A model generated the notes under the pieces. It did not search any database. It saw nothing but the letters and a program-made list of their open reading frames with translations, and was not told the DNA's origin. A DNA stretch of 64,000 nt from JAMOBE01 sp039908285 (GTDB taxonomy: Bacteria; Pseudomonadota; Alphaproteobacteria; Rhodospirillales; Rhodospirillaceae), in assembly GCA_039908285.1 (NCBI GenBank), contig JAMOBE010000003.1, forward strand, positions 24,326 to 88,325, read 5' to 3'. Below, piece by piece: positions 33,312 through 43,109 of this stretch. The position numbers were made by a program, and so were the translations under genes. Position 1 is the first letter of the stretch. Each line of letters opens with the position of its first letter.

Positions 33312-35678
33312 ATGAACGACGTTGTCACCCCCACCCTCACGCCCACCCTCACGCCCTCCCCCATGCCCGGTGGCGATCTCGCCTGCCTGCGCGCCCTGGA
33401 GCGCAAGGTGCTGTGGCTGTCGAGCTGGATGATCCATCACGCCAATCACGTGCGCCAGAGTCGGGACGGGCTCAAGGTGGGGGGGCACCAGGCTTCTTGT
33501 GCCTCGCTGGCGGCGGTGATGACGGCGCTGTACTTCCGCGTGCTGCGGCCCGAGGACCGGGTCGCGGTCAAGCCCCACGCCGCGCCTGTGTTCCACGCCA
33601 TCCAGTACCTCCTCGGGCGGCAGTCACGGGACAAGCTGGAGCGGTTCCGCTCCTACCAGGGCGCCCAGCCCTATCCCTCGCGCACCAAGGACACCGACGA
33701 CGTCGACGTCACCACCGGCTCGGTCGGGCTCGGGGTGGGGATGACGCTGTTCGCGGCCATCGTCCAGGACTACGTGCGGATGAAGGACCTGCTGCCCGCC
33801 GACTGGCCGCCTGGACGCATGGTGGCCCTGGTGGGCGACGCCGAACTGGACGAGGGCAACGTGTTCGAGGCGGCCCTCGAGGGCTGGAAGCACGACGTCC
33901 GCAATCTCTGGTGGGTCATCGACTACAACCGCCAGAGCCTGGACGCGGTGGTGCGCGACCGCCTGTTCACCCGCATCGACACCCTGTTCCGCATGCTGGG
34001 CTGGCGGGTGGTGACGCTGAAGTACGGCCGCAAGCTCGCCGCCGCCTTCGCCGAGCCCGACGGAGACCACCTGCGGACCTGGATCGACGCCTGCCCCAAT
34101 TCCCTGTACTCGGCGCTGGTGTTCAAGGGCGGCGCAAGCTGGCGCGAGCGGCTCCGCGGCGATCTTGGCGCGTACCCGGGGATTCTCCGGCTCCTCGAGC
34201 ACCACGACGACGCGGCGCTGCACGAGCTGATGACCAACCTGGGCGGCCATGACCTGGAGACGATTCTGGAGACCTTCGACGCCGTCCGGGACGACGTGCC
34301 GACCTGCTTCATCGCCTACACCATCAAGGGGCGGGGGCTGCCGCTGGCCGGCCACAAGGACAACCACGCCGGCCTGATGACCGTGGAGCAGATGGCGACG
34401 CTGCGCGCCGAAATGCGGATCGGCGAGGGCGAGGAGTGGGACCCGTTCGCCGGTCTCGACATCGACCCGGCGACGCTCCGGGCCTTTCTCGCCGACGTGC
34501 CGTTCGGGGCGCCGGGTGAGCGGCGGTTCCAGCCGCCGGCCGTGCCCGTGCCCGCCCGACTGCCCGTGCCCACCGGTCCGCGTCTGTCGACGCAGGAGGG
34601 CTTCGGCCGGATTCTCAACGATGTCGCCGCGGCGGGGGGAGAGTTCGCCGACCGCATCGTCACCACCTCGCCGGACGTGACGATTTCCACCAACCTGGCG
34701 GCCTGGGTCAACCGCCGCGAGGTCTTCAGCCACACGCCCGAGGAAGACACCTTCATGCACGAGCAGGTGGCGTCGGCGCTGAAGTGGCGGAAGTCGCCGC
34801 GGGGCCAGCACGTGGAACTCGGCATCGCCGAGCACAACCTGTTCCTGATGCTGGGGGCGCTGGGTCTCGCCGGACCGCTGTTCGGCGCCCGGCTCCTGCC
34901 CATCGGCACCCTCTATGATCCCTTCATCCAGCGGGGCCTGGACGCCCTGAACTATGGCCTGTACCAGGACGCCCGGTTCATGGTGGTGGCGACGCCGAGC
35001 GGCGTCACCCTGGCGCCCGAGGGCGGCTCCCACCAGTCCATCGCCACGCCGCTGATCGGCATCGCCCAGTCGGGTCTCAGCTATTTCGAGCCGGCCTTCG
35101 TCGATGAGCTGGCGGTGCTGATGCGCTGGTCGTTCGCGCACATGCAGCGGGACGACGGCGGCTCGGTGTACCTGCGGCTGTCCACCCGCGCCCTGGAGCA
35201 GCCGACCCGCACCCTCGACCCGGCGCTGGAGGACGCCATGGTGGCCGGCGGCTACTGGCTGAAGCCGCCGGGAGCCGGCGCGTCGCTGGCCATCGTCTAT
35301 TGCGGCGCCGTGGCGCCCGAGGCCGCGGAGGCGCATCGGCAGCTTTTGGAGGATGTGCCCGATGCCGGGCTGCTGGCGGTCACCTCGCCCGATCGCCTGT
35401 ACGCGGGCTGGACCGCCGCCCGCCGCGACCGGGAGATCAGCCACGTGGAGCGACTGCTGGCCCCCCTGGGGGCGCGGGCGTCGCTGGTGACGGTGATGGA
35501 CGGCCACCCCCTGACCCTGGCCTGGCTCGGAGGGGTGGCGCAGCACCGGGTGCAGCCGCTCGGAGTCGACCGCTTCGGCCAGACGGGTGACCTTCCCGAC
35601 ATCTATGCGGCCTATGGGCTCGACGTGGACGCCATCCTGGACGCGACGGCGCGGTGCTTCGTAGGAGGGACCCCATGA
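33312..35678 (+). CDS. Transketolase / pyruvate dehydrogenase E1-like TPP enzyme
   Basis: 788 residues. The N-terminal TPP domain has VGGHQASCASLAAVMTALYF, TGSVGLGVGMTLFAA and VGDAELDEGNVFEAALEG with DYNRQ downstream. The pyrimidine-binding domain has VELGIAEHNLFLMLGALG, and a C-terminal transketolase-type domain follows. It is closer to the AceE/transketolase-like stand-alone group than to classical transketolase. ATG 33312 has GGAG at good spacing; the N-terminus carries a repeated TPTLTP segment. The stop overlaps the next small gene by 4 nt. Substrate uncertain. Confidence 0.88.
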   Translation: MNDVVTPTLTPTLTPSPMPGGDLACLRALERKVLWLSSWMIHHANHVRQSRDGLKVGGHQASCASLAAVMTALYFRVLRPEDRVAVKPHAAPVFHAIQYLLGRQSRDKLERFRSYQGAQPYPSRTKDTDDVDVTTGSVGLGVGMTLFAAIVQDYVRMKDLLPADWPPGRMVALVGDAELDEGNVFEAALEGWKHDVRNLWWVIDYNRQSLDAVVRDRLFTRIDTLFRMLGWRVVTLKYGRKLAAAFAEPDGDHLRTWIDACPNSLYSALVFKGGASWRERLRGDLGAYPGILRLLEHHDDAALHELMTNLGGHDLETILETFDAVRDDVPTCFIAYTIKGRGLPLAGHKDNHAGLMTVEQMATLRAEMRIGEGEEWDPFAGLDIDPATLRAFLADVPFGAPGERRFQPPAVPVPARLPVPTGPRLSTQEGFGRILNDVAAAGGEFADRIVTTSPDVTISTNLAAWVNRREVFSHTPEEDTFMHEQVASALKWRKSPRGQHVELGIAEHNLFLMLGALGLAGPLFGARLLPIGTLYDPFIQRGLDALNYGLYQDARFMVVATPSGVTLAPEGGSHQSIATPLIGIAQSGLSYFEPAFVDELAVLMRWSFAHMQRDDGGSVYLRLSTRALEQPTRTLDPALEDAMVAGGYWLKPPGAGASLAIVYCGAVAPEAAEAHRQLLEDVPDAGLLAVTSPDRLYAGWTAARRDREISHVERLLAPLGARASLVTVMDGHPLTLAWLGGVAQHRVQPLGVDRFGQTGDLPDIYAAYGLDVDAILDATARCFVGGTP

Positions 35679-35929
35679 AGGATACGGTGACCGACGAGCG
35701 CATGGCGGCGCTCTTTGTTCTAGGCTGGCTCGGGTTCAACCCGCCGCTGCTCACGGCGTTCGATGGGAATGCGATGGTTTTCGGCGTTCCGGTCCTCTAC
35801 GTCAGCCTGTTTGCCGGATGGCTGCTGCTGATCGTCCTCCTGGCGCTGGCCATCGAGAGTCGGGACAGTCATGCCGACGGCGATCCGGTCGTCGCGGCGG
35901 CGGTGGACGATCCCCACGATACGATATGA
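35675..35929 (+). CDS. Small two-helix membrane protein
   Basis: 84 residues, ATG overlapping the upstream stop (ATGA) with GGAGGG before it. It has two hydrophobic segments (MAALFVLGWLGFNPPLL and LYVSLFAGWLLLIVLLALA) and an acidic tail. Size and position just before a sodium:solute symporter-type gene recall the small membrane subunits that precede some transporters. It is probably an accessory to the 913-residue transporter/kinase protein. Confidence 0.8.
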   Translation: MKDTVTDERMAALFVLGWLGFNPPLLTAFDGNAMVFGVPVLYVSLFAGWLLLIVLLALAIESRDSHADGDPVVAAAVDDPHDTI

Positions 35930-35949
35930 TATGATTTGAGGGCGGAGCG

Positions 35950-38691
35950 ATGCTTCAGGGCTGGGTCATTCTGCTGGTCTCCTTCGCCTACCTGTTCCTT
36001 TTGTTCGGCATCGCCCACTGGGGCGACCGGCGGGCCGATGCCGGTCGCAGCCTGATCGCCAATCCCTACATCTACACCCTGTCCATCGGCGTCTACTGCA
36101 CCTCGTGGACCTACTACGGCAGCGTCGGGCGAGCGGCGTCGAGTGGCATCGGCTTTCTGCCGATCTATCTGGGGCCGACGCTGACCTTCGCCTTCGGCTG
36201 GTTCGCCCTGCGCAAGATCCTCGCCATCAGCAAAAGCCAGAACATCACCTCCATCGCCGACTTCATCGCCTCGCGCTATGGCAAGAGCCACCTCATCGCC
36301 GGGCTGGTGACGGTGATCGCGGTGGTCGGCATCATGCCCTACATCTCGCTGCAACTGAAGGCCGTGGCCACCAGCTTCGACGTGCTGGTGGGCAGCACCA
36401 TGGCGACCACGGTGGGTGACACGGCGCTGTATGTGGCGCTGATCCTGGCGGCCTTCTCCATTCTGTTCGGGACCCGCCACATCGACGCCACCGAGCACCA
36501 CGAGGGGATGGTGGCGGCCATCGCCTTCGAGTCCCTGGTCAAGCTGGTGGCCTTCCTGGCGGTCGGAGTGTTCGTCACCTTTCACCTGTACGACGGGGCC
36601 GGTGACCTGTTCGCCAAGGCGGCCCAGCACCCCCGCATCGCCGCCCTGTTCCACACCGACACCGTCATTGCCTCCGGCAACTGGGTAACGCTGATCCTGT
36701 TGTCGATGGCGGCCGCCATCTGCCTGCCCCGGCAGTTCCAGGTCACGGTGGTGGAGAACGTGGACAGCCGCCACTTCGCCAAGGCCATCTGGGCATTCCC
36801 CCTCTACCTCCTGGCCATGAACGTGTTCGTCCTGCCCATCACCGTCGCCGGGCTGCTGCTGTTCCCCCGCGGCACCGATGCCGACACGTTCGTCCTCGCC
36901 CTGCCCATGGCCGCCCATCACGAGACGCTGGCCCTGCTGGCGTTCCTCGGCGGGCTGTCGGCGGCGACCGGCATGGTCATCGTCGAGTCCATCGCCCTGT
37001 CCACCATGATCTGCAACGACCTGGTGATGCCGGTCCTGCTCAACATGAAGTGGCTTCGTCTGGCCGAGCGGCCTGAACTCGGGGCTCTCCTGAAGAACAT
37101 CCGGCGCGTTGGCATCGTCCTGGTGCTGGCGCTTGGATACACGTACTTCAAGGTGATCGGCGAGTCCTTCGCCCTGGTCACCATCGGGCTCGTGTCCTTT
37201 GCGGCGGCGGCCCAGTTCGCGCCGGCGATCTTCCTCGGCATCTACTGGAAAGGCGGCACCCGCAGGGGAGCCCTGGCCGGGCTCAGCAGCGGGTTCCTCT
37301 TGTGGGGCTATACCCTTCTGGTGCCGTCGTTCGCCCGCTCGGGCTGGCTTGACGCCGGGTTCGTCGAGCACGGCCTGTTCGGCATCGCCCTGCTGAAGCC
37401 GCAGGCGCTCCTTGGGATCCAGGGTCTCGATCCCCTCAGCCATGCCCTGTTCTGGAGCATGCTGGGCAACATCGGCATGCTGGTGGCGGTGTCGCTGTTC
37501 GACCGCCAGAGCTCCCTGGAGCGCACGCAGGCCACCGTGTTCTGCGAGGTGTGGCGGGCGACGCAGGATGTCCATTCGGGCTCGGGGTGGCGGGGGAGTG
37601 CCAGCGTCGCCGATCTCCTGGCGCTCGCCGAGCGCTTCGTCGGCCACGAGCGCGCCGTCGAGGCCTTCGCCCAGTATGGCCGCTCGCGAGGCCTGAATCT
37701 TGGCGCGGTCAAGCGCGCCGACGCCGGCACGGTGCAGTTCACCGAGCGCCTGCTGGGCGGGGCGATCGGGTCGGCGTCGGCGCGGGTGGTGGTGGCCTCG
37801 GTGGTCAAGGGCGAGGGCGTCGGCATGGACGAGATGCTCGAGATCCTCGACGAGGCCTCCCACGTCATCGAGTACTCACGCCAGCTCGAACAGAAGTCCT
37901 CGGAGCTGGAGCAGGCCTCGGCGGACCTGCGGGCGGCCAACGAGCGCCTTCGGGAACTGGACCGGCTCAAGGACGAGTTCCTCTCCACCGTCACCCACGA
38001 ATTGCGAACACCCCTGACCTCGATTCGCTCCTTCACCGAGATTCTGCACGACAATCCCGATCTCGACGTGACACAGCGCCAGGAGTTCCTCGGCATCGTC
38101 ATCAAGGAAAGCGAACGGCTCACCCGTCTCATCAACCAGGTGCTGGACCTGGCCCGGATCGAGTCGGGACGCATGCAGTGGCATATGGCGCCCATCGACA
38201 TGGGGGCGGTGCTGCGCGACGCCATCAACGCCATGCACGGCATCTGCGCCGAGCGCGCCATCCATCTCGACCTGTCAGGGGTGCGGCCGACCCGGCCGGT
38301 TTGGGGCGACCACGACCGTTTGCAGCAGGTGTACATCAATCTCCTGTCCAACGCCGCCAAGTTCGTTCCGTCCGAGGGCGGGCGCATCGCCGTCGACCTG
38401 CGGGATCTGGGGGACGTGGTGCGGGTCTCGGTGACCGACAACGGCCCCGGCATCCGCCGCGAGGAACAGGACATCATCTTCGAGAAGTTCCGTCAGGCCG
38501 GCTCCACCACCGGCAACCCCGGCGGCACCGGCCTCGGGCTCGCCATCTGCCGCCGGATCGTCGAACACCTGGGAGGGAGCCTGTGGGTGGAGTCGGAGCC
38601 GGGGGAGGGATCGACCTTCAGCTTCGTCGTCCCGGTCGCCGGAGAGGCCGACAAAGCCGCCAGGGAGCCCGCCGACGCCCATGCGGTATGA
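35950..38691 (+). CDS. Sodium:solute symporter-histidine kinase fusion (CbrA-like)
   Basis: 913 residues. Residues ~1-490 are a multi-spanning SSS transporter module (LSIGVYCTSWTYYGSVGRAA, NITSIADFIASRYGKS). A linker and coiled coil (QKSSELEQASADLRAANERL) lead to the kinase core: H-box FLSTVTHELRTPLTSIRSF (His near residue 682), N-box NLLSNAAKFVP, G1 VTDNGPGI and G2 GGTGLGLAICRRI. CbrA-type proteins couple nutrient uptake or sensing to phosphorylation of a regulator. No response regulator gene is adjacent, so its partner lies elsewhere. Confidence 0.93.
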   Translation: MLQGWVILLVSFAYLFLLFGIAHWGDRRADAGRSLIANPYIYTLSIGVYCTSWTYYGSVGRAASSGIGFLPIYLGPTLTFAFGWFALRKILAISKSQNITSIADFIASRYGKSHLIAGLVTVIAVVGIMPYISLQLKAVATSFDVLVGSTMATTVGDTALYVALILAAFSILFGTRHIDATEHHEGMVAAIAFESLVKLVAFLAVGVFVTFHLYDGAGDLFAKAAQHPRIAALFHTDTVIASGNWVTLILLSMAAAICLPRQFQVTVVENVDSRHFAKAIWAFPLYLLAMNVFVLPITVAGLLLFPRGTDADTFVLALPMAAHHETLALLAFLGGLSAATGMVIVESIALSTMICNDLVMPVLLNMKWLRLAERPELGALLKNIRRVGIVLVLALGYTYFKVIGESFALVTIGLVSFAAAAQFAPAIFLGIYWKGGTRRGALAGLSSGFLLWGYTLLVPSFARSGWLDAGFVEHGLFGIALLKPQALLGIQGLDPLSHALFWSMLGNIGMLVAVSLFDRQSSLERTQATVFCEVWRATQDVHSGSGWRGSASVADLLALAERFVGHERAVEAFAQYGRSRGLNLGAVKRADAGTVQFTERLLGGAIGSASARVVVASVVKGEGVGMDEMLEILDEASHVIEYSRQLEQKSSELEQASADLRAANERLRELDRLKDEFLSTVTHELRTPLTSIRSFTEILHDNPDLDVTQRQEFLGIVIKESERLTRLINQVLDLARIESGRMQWHMAPIDMGAVLRDAINAMHGICAERAIHLDLSGVRPTRPVWGDHDRLQQVYINLLSNAAKFVPSEGGRIAVDLRDLGDVVRVSVTDNGPGIRREEQDIIFEKFRQAGSTTGNPGGTGLGLAICRRIVEHLGGSLWVESEPGEGSTFSFVVPVAGEADKAAREPADAHAV

Positions 38692-38717
38692 TCCGATCAG
38701 CCCACCCGATCGCCCCC

Positions 38718-39506
38718 CTACAGCCGCACTTCCATCTCGATCGGTCCCTCGGCGCGGCCGTGGACGAACTGGTCGACGTAGGGGTTGCCGCTGTCGTTGA
38801 CCTGCGAGGCCGGACCGACCCAGATCAGCTTGCCGTGATAGAGCATGGCGATGCGGTCGGCGATCTTGCGCGCCGAGGCCATGTCGTGGGTGATGGACAG
38901 GGCCGTCACCCCCATCTGCTTCACCGTCTTGACGATCAGGTCGTTGATCACGTCGGCCATGATGGGGTCGAGGCCGGTGGTCGGCTCGTCGAAGAAGATG
39001 ATCTCGGGGCGGGTGGCGATGGCCCGCGCCAGGCCCACCCGCTTCTGCATGCCGCCCGACAGCTCCGCCGGTGACAGGTCCGCCACATCGGGGCCGAGCC
39101 CCACCTGGACCATGGTCTCGAGCGCCTGCTGCCGGGCCGTCTCCCGGTCCATGCCCTGGCCCTGGATCAGGCCGAAGGCGACGTTCTCCCACACCGGCAG
39201 GCTGTCGAACAGGGCCGCTCCCTGGAACAGCATGCCGAACTTGCGATTGATGCGCTCGCGGTCGCGGTTGCCGGCGCCGACTCTCTCCTCGCCGTCCACC
39301 TTGATGGAGCCGGAGTCGGGCCGCAGGATGCCGAGGATGCACTTCAGCAGCACCGACTTGCCGGTGCCCGAGCCGCCGATCACCACCACCGACTCGGCAG
39401 GGGCGACCTTCAGGTCCACGCCGTCCAGCACCACCTTGCGGCCGAAGGCCTTGTTCAGCCCGGCAAGTTCGATCTTGGGCACCTGGGGGGTCTGGGGCTC
39501 GGTCAT
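38718..39506 (-). CDS. mlaF: ABC transporter ATP-binding protein, MlaF-like
   Basis: 262 residues. Walker A is GGSGTGKSVLLK, signature LSGGMQKRVGLARAIA, Walker B IIFFDEPTTGLDP and H-loop SITHDMASA, all in the MlaF/Ttg2A arrangement (AGLNKAFGRKVVLDGVDL). It powers inner-membrane phospholipid trafficking with MlaE. ATG 39506 overlaps the mlaE stop by 4 nt. No MlaD (MCE) gene is adjacent within the window. Confidence 0.93.
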   Translation of the reverse strand: MTEPQTPQVPKIELAGLNKAFGRKVVLDGVDLKVAPAESVVVIGGSGTGKSVLLKCILGILRPDSGSIKVDGEERVGAGNRDRERINRKFGMLFQGAALFDSLPVWENVAFGLIQGQGMDRETARQQALETMVQVGLGPDVADLSPAELSGGMQKRVGLARAIATRPEIIFFDEPTTGLDPIMADVINDLIVKTVKQMGVTALSITHDMASARKIADRIAMLYHGKLIWVGPASQVNDSGNPYVDQFVHGRAEGPIEMEVRL

Positions 39507-40285
39507 CTGGCGAAGAACAGTTCGGTGATGATGTAATTGGAGGTCAGGATCAGGATCGAGGCCGACACCACGGCGTTGGTGGTGGCCTGGCCCACGCCCT
39601 GGGCGCCGCCGCGCGAGTGGTAGCCATGATAGCATCCCATGAGGGCCACCAGGAACCCGAACGCCGCCGCCTTCACCAGGCCGGAGATGACGTCGAGCGC
39701 CTCCATGTACTCCCACGTGCGGCTGATATAGCTGTTGGGGTTGAAGCCCAGCTTGTAGGTGCCGATCAGGTAGCCGCCGAACACCCCGACGATGTCGCCC
39801 ACCAGCACCAGGAGCGGCAGCATGGTCAACCCGGCGATCAGGCGGGGCGCCAGCAGGTACTTGAAGGGATTGGTGGACAGGGTGGTCAGGGCGTCGATCT
39901 GCTCGGTCACCCGCATGGTGCCGATCTCGGCGGCCATGGAGGCGCCGATGCGTCCCGCCACCATCAGCCCGGCCATCACCGGCCCAAGCTCGCGGGTGAT
40001 GGAGATGACCACCACCGTGGCCACGGCGCCCTCGGCCGAGAAGCGGGCGAAGCCGGTGTGACTCTGCAGGGCCAGCACCATGCCGGAAAAGAGACAGGTC
40101 AGCCCCACCACCGGCAGCGAGTAATACCCGATCTCCACCATCTGCCGCCAGATCAGCCGGGGATAGAACGGCGGCCGCACGCAATGGGAGATGGCCCGCC
40201 CGGTGAAGATGGTCAGCCTGCCGGTGTGCTGCAGAAAGGCCAGCACGACACGACCGACCAGCGCCAGGAAATCGAGCACGGTCAT
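39503..40285 (-). CDS. mlaE: ABC transporter permease, MlaE family
   Basis: 260 residues with five or six hydrophobic helices and the MlaE signature ELGPVMAGLMVAGRIGASMAAEIGTMRVTEQIDAL (read as RELGPVMAGLMVAGR then AAEIGTMRVTEQIDAL). An N-terminal amphipathic stretch precedes the first helix. It overlaps alr upstream and mlaF downstream by 4 nt each, so dnaB-alr-mlaE-mlaF is probably one transcription unit. Confidence 0.93.
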   Translation of the reverse strand: MTVLDFLALVGRVVLAFLQHTGRLTIFTGRAISHCVRPPFYPRLIWRQMVEIGYYSLPVVGLTCLFSGMVLALQSHTGFARFSAEGAVATVVVISITRELGPVMAGLMVAGRIGASMAAEIGTMRVTEQIDALTTLSTNPFKYLLAPRLIAGLTMLPLLVLVGDIVGVFGGYLIGTYKLGFNPNSYISRTWEYMEALDVISGLVKAAAFGFLVALMGCYHGYHSRGGAQGVGQATTNAVVSASILILTSNYIITELFFAR

Positions 40286-41472
40286 GCCTCCATCGGTTCG
40301 CCCCAGCGGGCGTCGACGCCGTGGACGTGGACGTGGACGTCGACGCTACGGACCGGCAGATGCTGCCGGTGGTAGCGGCCACCGAGGGAGGTCAGAATTT
40401 CATAGGCGATGGTGCCGGCGTCGGCGGCCACCGCGTCGATGGGAGTGCGGGGACCGATGAGGTCGATCAGGGTCCCCGGCCCGGCACCGGTGCCGTCGTC
40501 AGTGACGGGGACGGCGGACACGTCGAAGGTCGCCAGATCCATGGACACCCTTCCCACCAGAGGAACCCGGACATCGCCGATGAAGCCGCACCCCCGGTTG
40601 CTCAGGGAGCGCAGATAGCCGTCGGCGTAGCCCACGGCCACGGTTGCGATGCGCCCCCGGCCCGGCACGCGGTAGGTCGCACCATAGCCAACGGTCTGGG
40701 GTGAGTCAACGTCACGCACCTGAATGATCTTGCCCTGCAACCGAACCACCTGCGCCATGGGATTGGGCAGGAGGGGCGTCGGGTTGACGCCGTAGAGGGC
40801 GGCTCCGGGCCGCGCCAGGTCGAACCTCCACCCCGGTCCGAGGAAGATGCCCGGCGAGTTGGCGAGGCTGGCCCGCAGCCCGGGGAACTTCCGCCGCAGG
40901 GCGCCGAAGACCCGCCTCTGCTCCTCGTTGAGCGGGCAGGCCGGGTCATCGCCGCAGGCCAGGTGACTCATCAGCAGGGTGAGCCGCACCCCGTCCAGGC
41001 GGTCGGGACACTCGAGCAATGCCGCCGTCTCGGCGGGGCTGAGCCCAAGCCGGGCCATGCCGGTATCCACGTGCAGGGCCGCGTCCAGCGCTCCGGCGCC
41101 GCGGGCATAGGCGTGGTCCCCCCAGCGGCCGATCTGGTCGGGCGAGTTCAGGACCGGTAGCAGCCGGTGCAGCGTGAAGTCGGGCTCCGACCCGGGCAGC
41201 GGCCCGTTGAACACGACGATGCTGGTCCGCGTATCGGATAGTACCCGGCGCAGGCGGATGCCCTCCTCCACGTGGGCGACGAAGAAGGTGCGGCAGCCGG
41301 CGGCATGGAGCGCCGGGGCGATGATTTCGGCGCCCAGACCATAGCCGTCGGCCTTGACCACGGCGCCGCACTCGCAGGCCCGGCCGCAACGCTCGGCGAG
41401 CCGCCGCCAGTTGCCGACGACGGCGTCGAGATCGATGGTCAGGATGGCTCCGGCCTGGGCTGGGGTGGGCAT
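40282..41472 (-). CDS. alr: Alanine racemase
   Basis: 396 residues. The PLP lysine is in AVVKADGYGLGAE (near residue 40), the second catalytic tyrosine is in VGYGATYRVPGR, and GRVSMDLATFDVS is a family motif. It makes D-alanine for peptidoglycan. The C-terminus has an unusual alternating VDVHVHVHGVDARWG tail from a GTGGACGTGGAC repeat. It lies 13 nt after dnaB on the same strand and overlaps mlaE. Confidence 0.95.
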   Translation of the reverse strand: MPTPAQAGAILTIDLDAVVGNWRRLAERCGRACECGAVVKADGYGLGAEIIAPALHAAGCRTFFVAHVEEGIRLRRVLSDTRTSIVVFNGPLPGSEPDFTLHRLLPVLNSPDQIGRWGDHAYARGAGALDAALHVDTGMARLGLSPAETAALLECPDRLDGVRLTLLMSHLACGDDPACPLNEEQRRVFGALRRKFPGLRASLANSPGIFLGPGWRFDLARPGAALYGVNPTPLLPNPMAQVVRLQGKIIQVRDVDSPQTVGYGATYRVPGRGRIATVAVGYADGYLRSLSNRGCGFIGDVRVPLVGRVSMDLATFDVSAVPVTDDGTGAGPGTLIDLIGPRTPIDAVAADAGTIAYEILTSLGGRYHRQHLPVRSVDVHVHVHGVDARWGEPMEA

Positions 41473-41485
41473 GGAGTCGGCGGGG

Positions 41486-43000
41486 CTACACGGCGTAATC
41501 GGGCATGTGATCGTCCGGCATCAGGTCCTTGAACTCGGTGAACTCACCGTTGAAGTGCATCTCGACCGTTCCGGTCGGGCCATGGCGCTGCTTGGCGATG
41601 ATGACCTCGGCCTTGTTGCGGGCGTGGACGAGCTGTTCCTCCCATTTCGCCACACGCAGGGCATGCTTGTCATCGGCCTCGCCGGGCTTGAGCGGGGGCT
41701 CCGCCCGCTCTAGATAGTATTCCTCGCGGTAGATGAACATGACCACGTCGGCATCCTGCTCGATCGAGCCCGATTCGCGCAAGTCCGACAGCAGGGGCCG
41801 CTTGTCGTCCCGCTGCTCGACGGCGCGGGAAAGCTGCGACAGGGCCACCACGGGGACCCGCAGCTCCTTGGCCAGGATCTTGAGCCCACGGGTGATTTCC
41901 GACAGCTCCTGCACCCGGTTCTCGTTCTTGCGCCCCATGGGGGGACTGATGAGCTGTAGATAGTCGATCACCACCAGGTCGAGTCCTTGCTGGCGCTTCA
42001 GCCGCCGGGCGCGGGTACGGATGGCGCTGACCGTCAGGCCGGGGGTGTCGTCGATGTAGAGCGGCATGCGGTCCAGATCCTGGCAGGCGCCGACCAGGCG
42101 GTGGAACTCCTCCTCCCCCAGGGTGCCGGTGCGCATCTTGTGCGACGAGACGTGGGTGGAGGTGGCGAGCACGCGGCCGGCAAGCTGGTCGGACGACATT
42201 TCCAGGGAGAAGAAGGCGACATTGGCGCCGTGCTCCGCCCCGCGGGTCATGCGTTCATAGGCGGCGTTGAAGGCCATGTTGGTGACCAGCGCCGTCTTGC
42301 CCATGGCCGGCCGCGCCGCGATGATGATGAGGTCCGAGGGATGCATGCCCCCGAGCTTGTTGTTGAGGTCGATGAAGCCGGTGGTGACCCCGGACAGCCG
42401 GCCGTCGCGGCGGTGAGCCGCCTCGGCCATGGTGATGGCGGTGGTGAGGGCGGTCGCGAACTTCTGCAGCCCGCCCTCGAAGGTGCCGGTGGTGGCCAGG
42501 TCGTAGAGCTTCTGCTCGGCGGTCTCGATCTGGTCGGTGGCCTCCTGGTCGACGGTGGCGTCGAAGGCGTCGGTGACCATGTCCTGCCCAAGGGCGATCA
42601 GCTCGCGCCGCAGGTGAAGGTCATGGACCAGCTTGCCCCGGTCGTGGACGTTGACCATGGCGGCGGCGGGACTGGCGAGTCGCACCAGATACGCGACTCC
42701 ACCCACCTCGGCCAGACCGGGGTCGTTCTCCATGTAGGTGCGCAGGCTGACCGGGTCGGCCTGCAGGCCCTTCTCGATCAGCTTTCCGCACAGTTCGAAG
42801 ATGCGGCCGTGGACGGCGTTGGCGAAGTGCTCGGGGCGGAGGAACTCCGACACCTTTTCATAGGCGCGGTTGTTCACCAGGATGGCGCCCAGCAGCGACT
42901 GCTCGGCATCCTGGTTGGATGGCGGCGCGCGAAAGCCGGCGCCGTCCTGGCGATCGTCGCCGGTGCCCTTGCGGACGGCGGGATGAGGAATGGTGACCAT
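41486..43000 (-). CDS. dnaB: Replicative DNA helicase DnaB
   Basis: 504 residues. The N-terminal collar domain is DAEQSLLGAILVNNRAYEKV. The RecA-like domain has Walker A AARPAMGKTALVTNMA, Walker B LVVIDYLQLISPP and LSDLRESGSIEQDADVVMF. It unwinds the fork and recruits the primase. The region around its start (42966-43042) is duplicated at 44064-44140, on the far side of a toxin-antitoxin pair, so the promoter upstream of this copy may be altered. Confidence 0.97.
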   Translation of the reverse strand: MVTIPHPAVRKGTGDDRQDGAGFRAPPSNQDAEQSLLGAILVNNRAYEKVSEFLRPEHFANAVHGRIFELCGKLIEKGLQADPVSLRTYMENDPGLAEVGGVAYLVRLASPAAAMVNVHDRGKLVHDLHLRRELIALGQDMVTDAFDATVDQEATDQIETAEQKLYDLATTGTFEGGLQKFATALTTAITMAEAAHRRDGRLSGVTTGFIDLNNKLGGMHPSDLIIIAARPAMGKTALVTNMAFNAAYERMTRGAEHGANVAFFSLEMSSDQLAGRVLATSTHVSSHKMRTGTLGEEEFHRLVGACQDLDRMPLYIDDTPGLTVSAIRTRARRLKRQQGLDLVVIDYLQLISPPMGRKNENRVQELSEITRGLKILAKELRVPVVALSQLSRAVEQRDDKRPLLSDLRESGSIEQDADVVMFIYREEYYLERAEPPLKPGEADDKHALRVAKWEEQLVHARNKAEVIIAKQRHGPTGTVEMHFNGEFTEFKDLMPDDHMPDYAV

Positions 43001-43103
43001 GGGCCGGCAAACTAGCAGACCCCCGCGAAGACGGCTGCCGAAATCGCTCCCCCGACTCTGTTGATAGCGGGGATAACTTCCGGCGGCCGCTCCCTCTCCG
43101 AGG
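42966..43103. repeat. Direct repeat, dnaB-proximal copy
   Basis: 42966-43042 matches 44064-44140 over 77 bp with one difference. After a ~30-nt segment absent from the other copy, a second block at 43074-43103 matches 44148-44177 with one difference. It contains the dnaB start codon and leader. Confidence 0.92.
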
Positions 43104-43109
43104 GGCGGG

